From PNAI01 sp964575715 (GTDB lineage Bacteria > Pseudomonadota > Alphaproteobacteria > Rhizobiales > Xanthobacteraceae), in contig CAZNSG010000309.1 in NCBI GenBank assembly GCA_964575715.1, positions 1 through 5,889 of the forward strand: 5,889 bases of DNA, in the 5' to 3' direction. The position numbers and the translations under genes were made by a program. The number at the start of each line of letters is the position of its first letter. The stretch's first letter is position 1. Under the pieces are notes generated by a model. The model was not told the origin of the DNA and did no database searches. It worked only from the letters and a program-made list of their open reading frames with translations. Positions 4,819-5,889 of this stretch are shown piece after piece.

Positions 4819-5580
4819 TCAGGCGTGTTTCGTCTCCTGGCCGAGATGGCGTAGAAGCTGTTTCTGGTAATCGAGAAATTCTACGCTGAGCGGATCGCGC
4901 GGCCGCTCAAGACGAATGGGTATCTCGGCCTTCACTTGGCCCGGGTGCGGAGTCATGACAATCACGCGGTCCGCGAGATAGACCGCTTCCGCTACATTAT
5001 GCGTCACATAGATCACGGTCTTGCGTGTCTCCCGCCATACGTCTGCGAGCAGCCGCTGCATGTCGTCGCGCGTAAACGCATCGAGTGCGGCAAACGGCTC
5101 GTCCATCAAGAGCACCGCCGGATTATAGGCGAGCGCACGGGCGATGGCGACCCTCTGCTGCATGCCGCCTGACAGATGGTGCGGATAGGATTGCACGAAT
5201 TTATCGAGCTTGACCAGTTTGAGCTGCGCGCGCGCTATATCCTCGCGCTCGGCCTTGGGCATCCCCTTCATTTCCAACCCGAACGCGACATTTCCCAGTG
5301 CCGTACGCCAGGGAAAAAGTTGAGCGAAGTCCTGAAACACCACGCCACGATCCATGCCATGGCCGGTAACGGCTTGACCGCCGATGCGGATTTGCCCGCC
5401 GGTCGGCGCAAGAAAGCCGGCGATGATATTGAGCAGCGTCGACTTGCCGCAGCCGGAAGGGCCAACGATGCAGAGAAATTCCGACGCCTCGATGCTGAAG
5501 CTCACGCCTTGCACGCCGGGCACCTGACCGGCGGGTGTGTCGTAGACCAGCGTGACGTCCTGCACCTCGATATGGGGCAT
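4819..5580 (-). CDS. ABC transporter ATP-binding protein (NitT/TauT/SsuB family)
   Basis: A 253-residue cytoplasmic ATPase powering import of the solute caught by the downstream binding protein. All nucleotide-binding motifs are intact: Walker A GPSGCGKST (40-48), Q-loop Gln83 in VVFQDFAQLFPW, signature LSGGMQQR (136-143), Walker B VLLMDEP (156-162), D-loop ALD (165-167) and switch His194 in YVTHNVAEA. The phrase FPWRTALGNVAFGLE and the C-terminal PIRLERPRDP are typical of the TauB/SsuB/NrtD branch. Start ATG 5580 is preferred because a perfect AGGAGG (5590-5585) stands four bases upstream; the open frame extends to 5796 but that part overlaps the divergent promoter region and the start of the plus-strand gene. 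A usual cluster would include a BPD_transp_1 permease beside it; none is in the window, so it may be encoded elsewhere or shared. Confidence 0.95.
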   Translation of the reverse strand: MPHIEVQDVTLVYDTPAGQVPGVQGVSFSIEASEFLCIVGPSGCGKSTLLNIIAGFLAPTGGQIRIGGQAVTGHGMDRGVVFQDFAQLFPWRTALGNVAFGLEMKGMPKAEREDIARAQLKLVKLDKFVQSYPHHLSGGMQQRVAIARALAYNPAVLLMDEPFAALDAFTRDDMQRLLADVWRETRKTVIYVTHNVAEAVYLADRVIVMTPHPGQVKAEIPIRLERPRDPLSVEFLDYQKQLLRHLGQETKHA

Positions 5581-5685
5581 CGATCCTCCTAGCCGCGCAC
5601 TCATAGACGCTATATCGTCATCGATCCAGCAGGCGCCGGAGGCGGTTTGCCGCCGATTTGCCGCAGGTCGGATCGAGAGCATGCC
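5581..5685. promoter_or_regulatory. Divergent intergenic region between the ABC operon and the Bug/TctC gene
   Basis: 105 bases must carry the promoters of both divergent genes. Visible elements: AGGAGG ribosome site of the ATPase (5585-5590, minus strand); a near-palindrome GACGCTATATCGTC (5606-5619, 12 of 14 positions symmetric); an inverted repeat GGCGG/CCGCC (5641-5654); a direct repeat TTTGCCGC at 5646-5653 and 5657-5664 with an 11-base period; and a weak GAGAG ribosome site (5675-5679) for the plus-strand gene. No convincing -35/-10 pair was found on either strand. Confidence 0.4.
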
Positions 5686-5889
5686 ATGTATATTTCTCCG
5701 CAAATTCGCACCCTTGTTGTCACCGTGATCGCGGCGTCCGTCGCCGGCATTGCAAGTCCAAGCTCGGCGCAGCCATATCCCAGCCGCACCGTGCATCTCA
5801 TCGTCCCCTATGCCGCGGGCGGCACCGGCGACATTGTCGCACGCGTGATCGCGGACCGGCTCGCGAGCGCGATCGGTCAGACGGTCGTG
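5686..5889 (+). CDS. Bug/TctC-family tripartite tricarboxylate transporter substrate-binding protein, 3' end cut by the window
   Basis: The first 68 residues of a periplasmic solute-binding protein of the Bug/TctC family (usual length about 320). ATG 5686 has GAGAG six bases upstream. Residues 1-28 form a Sec-type signal peptide: MYISPQIR, then the hydrophobic core TLVVTVIAASVAGIA, then SPSSA with likely cleavage before Gln29. The mature start AQPYPSRTVHLIVPYAAGGTGD is the family hallmark: the YPSR...LIVPY strand leads into the AGGTGD ligand loop, followed by helix IVARVIADRLASAIGQTVV. Members bind carboxylates or aromatic acids; many occur without their TctA/TctB membrane partners. It is divergent from the ABC operon and probably shares regulatory DNA with it. 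The frame stays open to the window edge. Confidence 0.93.
   Translation, partial: MYISPQIRTLVVTVIAASVAGIASPSSAQPYPSRTVHLIVPYAAGGTGDIVARVIADRLASAIGQTVV

Noticed and set aside
5581..5796. Longer N-terminus of the ABC ATPase
   Set aside because: It would overlap the divergent Bug/TctC start, has no family similarity, and a perfect AGGAGG marks the start at 5580.

Overview
The window looks like chromosomal DNA from a high-GC alphaproteobacterium, most likely a Bradyrhizobium/Rhodopseudomonas relative (Nitrobacteraceae). The reasons are the gene families present (NMT1-type ABC import, a Bug/TctC binding protein, a CobW GTPase and a molybdenum hydroxylase iron-sulfur subunit), the base composition, and two intergenic repeat types I associate with Rhizobiales. 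The genus is an inference from recollection, not from a search.

Layout. Six genes read on the minus strand, so their order of transcription runs from right to left. First come an ABC transporter ATPase (4819-5580) and its periplasmic substrate-binding protein (3767-4768), which form a two-gene operon without a permease in the window. That operon ends in a RIME-like double palindrome (3637-3734). Next is a lysine-tailed beta-propeller protein with LVIVD-type repeats (2209-3537), which has its own candidate promoter. A small DUF559 endonuclease gene (1584-2126) follows. It lies inside a pair of inverted, hairpin-rich repeats (about 1608-2184), and its stop codon overlaps the start of a CobW/G3E-family GTPase gene (535-1587) as ATGA. 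After a 221-base gap, the 5' part of a two-[2Fe-2S] small subunit of a xanthine-dehydrogenase-family hydroxylase (1-313) runs off the left edge. One gene reads on the plus strand: the 5' part of a Bug/TctC-type solute-binding protein (5686-5889), divergent from the ABC operon and cut by the right edge.

How the genes fit together. Two uptake systems (ABC and Bug/TctC binding proteins) plus a molybdenum hydroxylase subunit suggest capture and oxidative breakdown of a small organic, possibly N-heteroaromatic or aromatic, compound. The substrate cannot be read from this sequence. The CobW-type GTPase may be a metal or cofactor chaperone for a local metalloenzyme.

The most unusual item is the DUF559 cassette. 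A single nuclease gene is bounded by inverted copies of a palindromic repeat, both ends can form several small hairpins, and the gene's C-terminus is written in repeat sequence. This arrangement resembles REP/RAYT elements but with a PD-(D/E)XK-like nuclease in place of the transposase. That comparison is a hypothesis. No target-site duplication was found.
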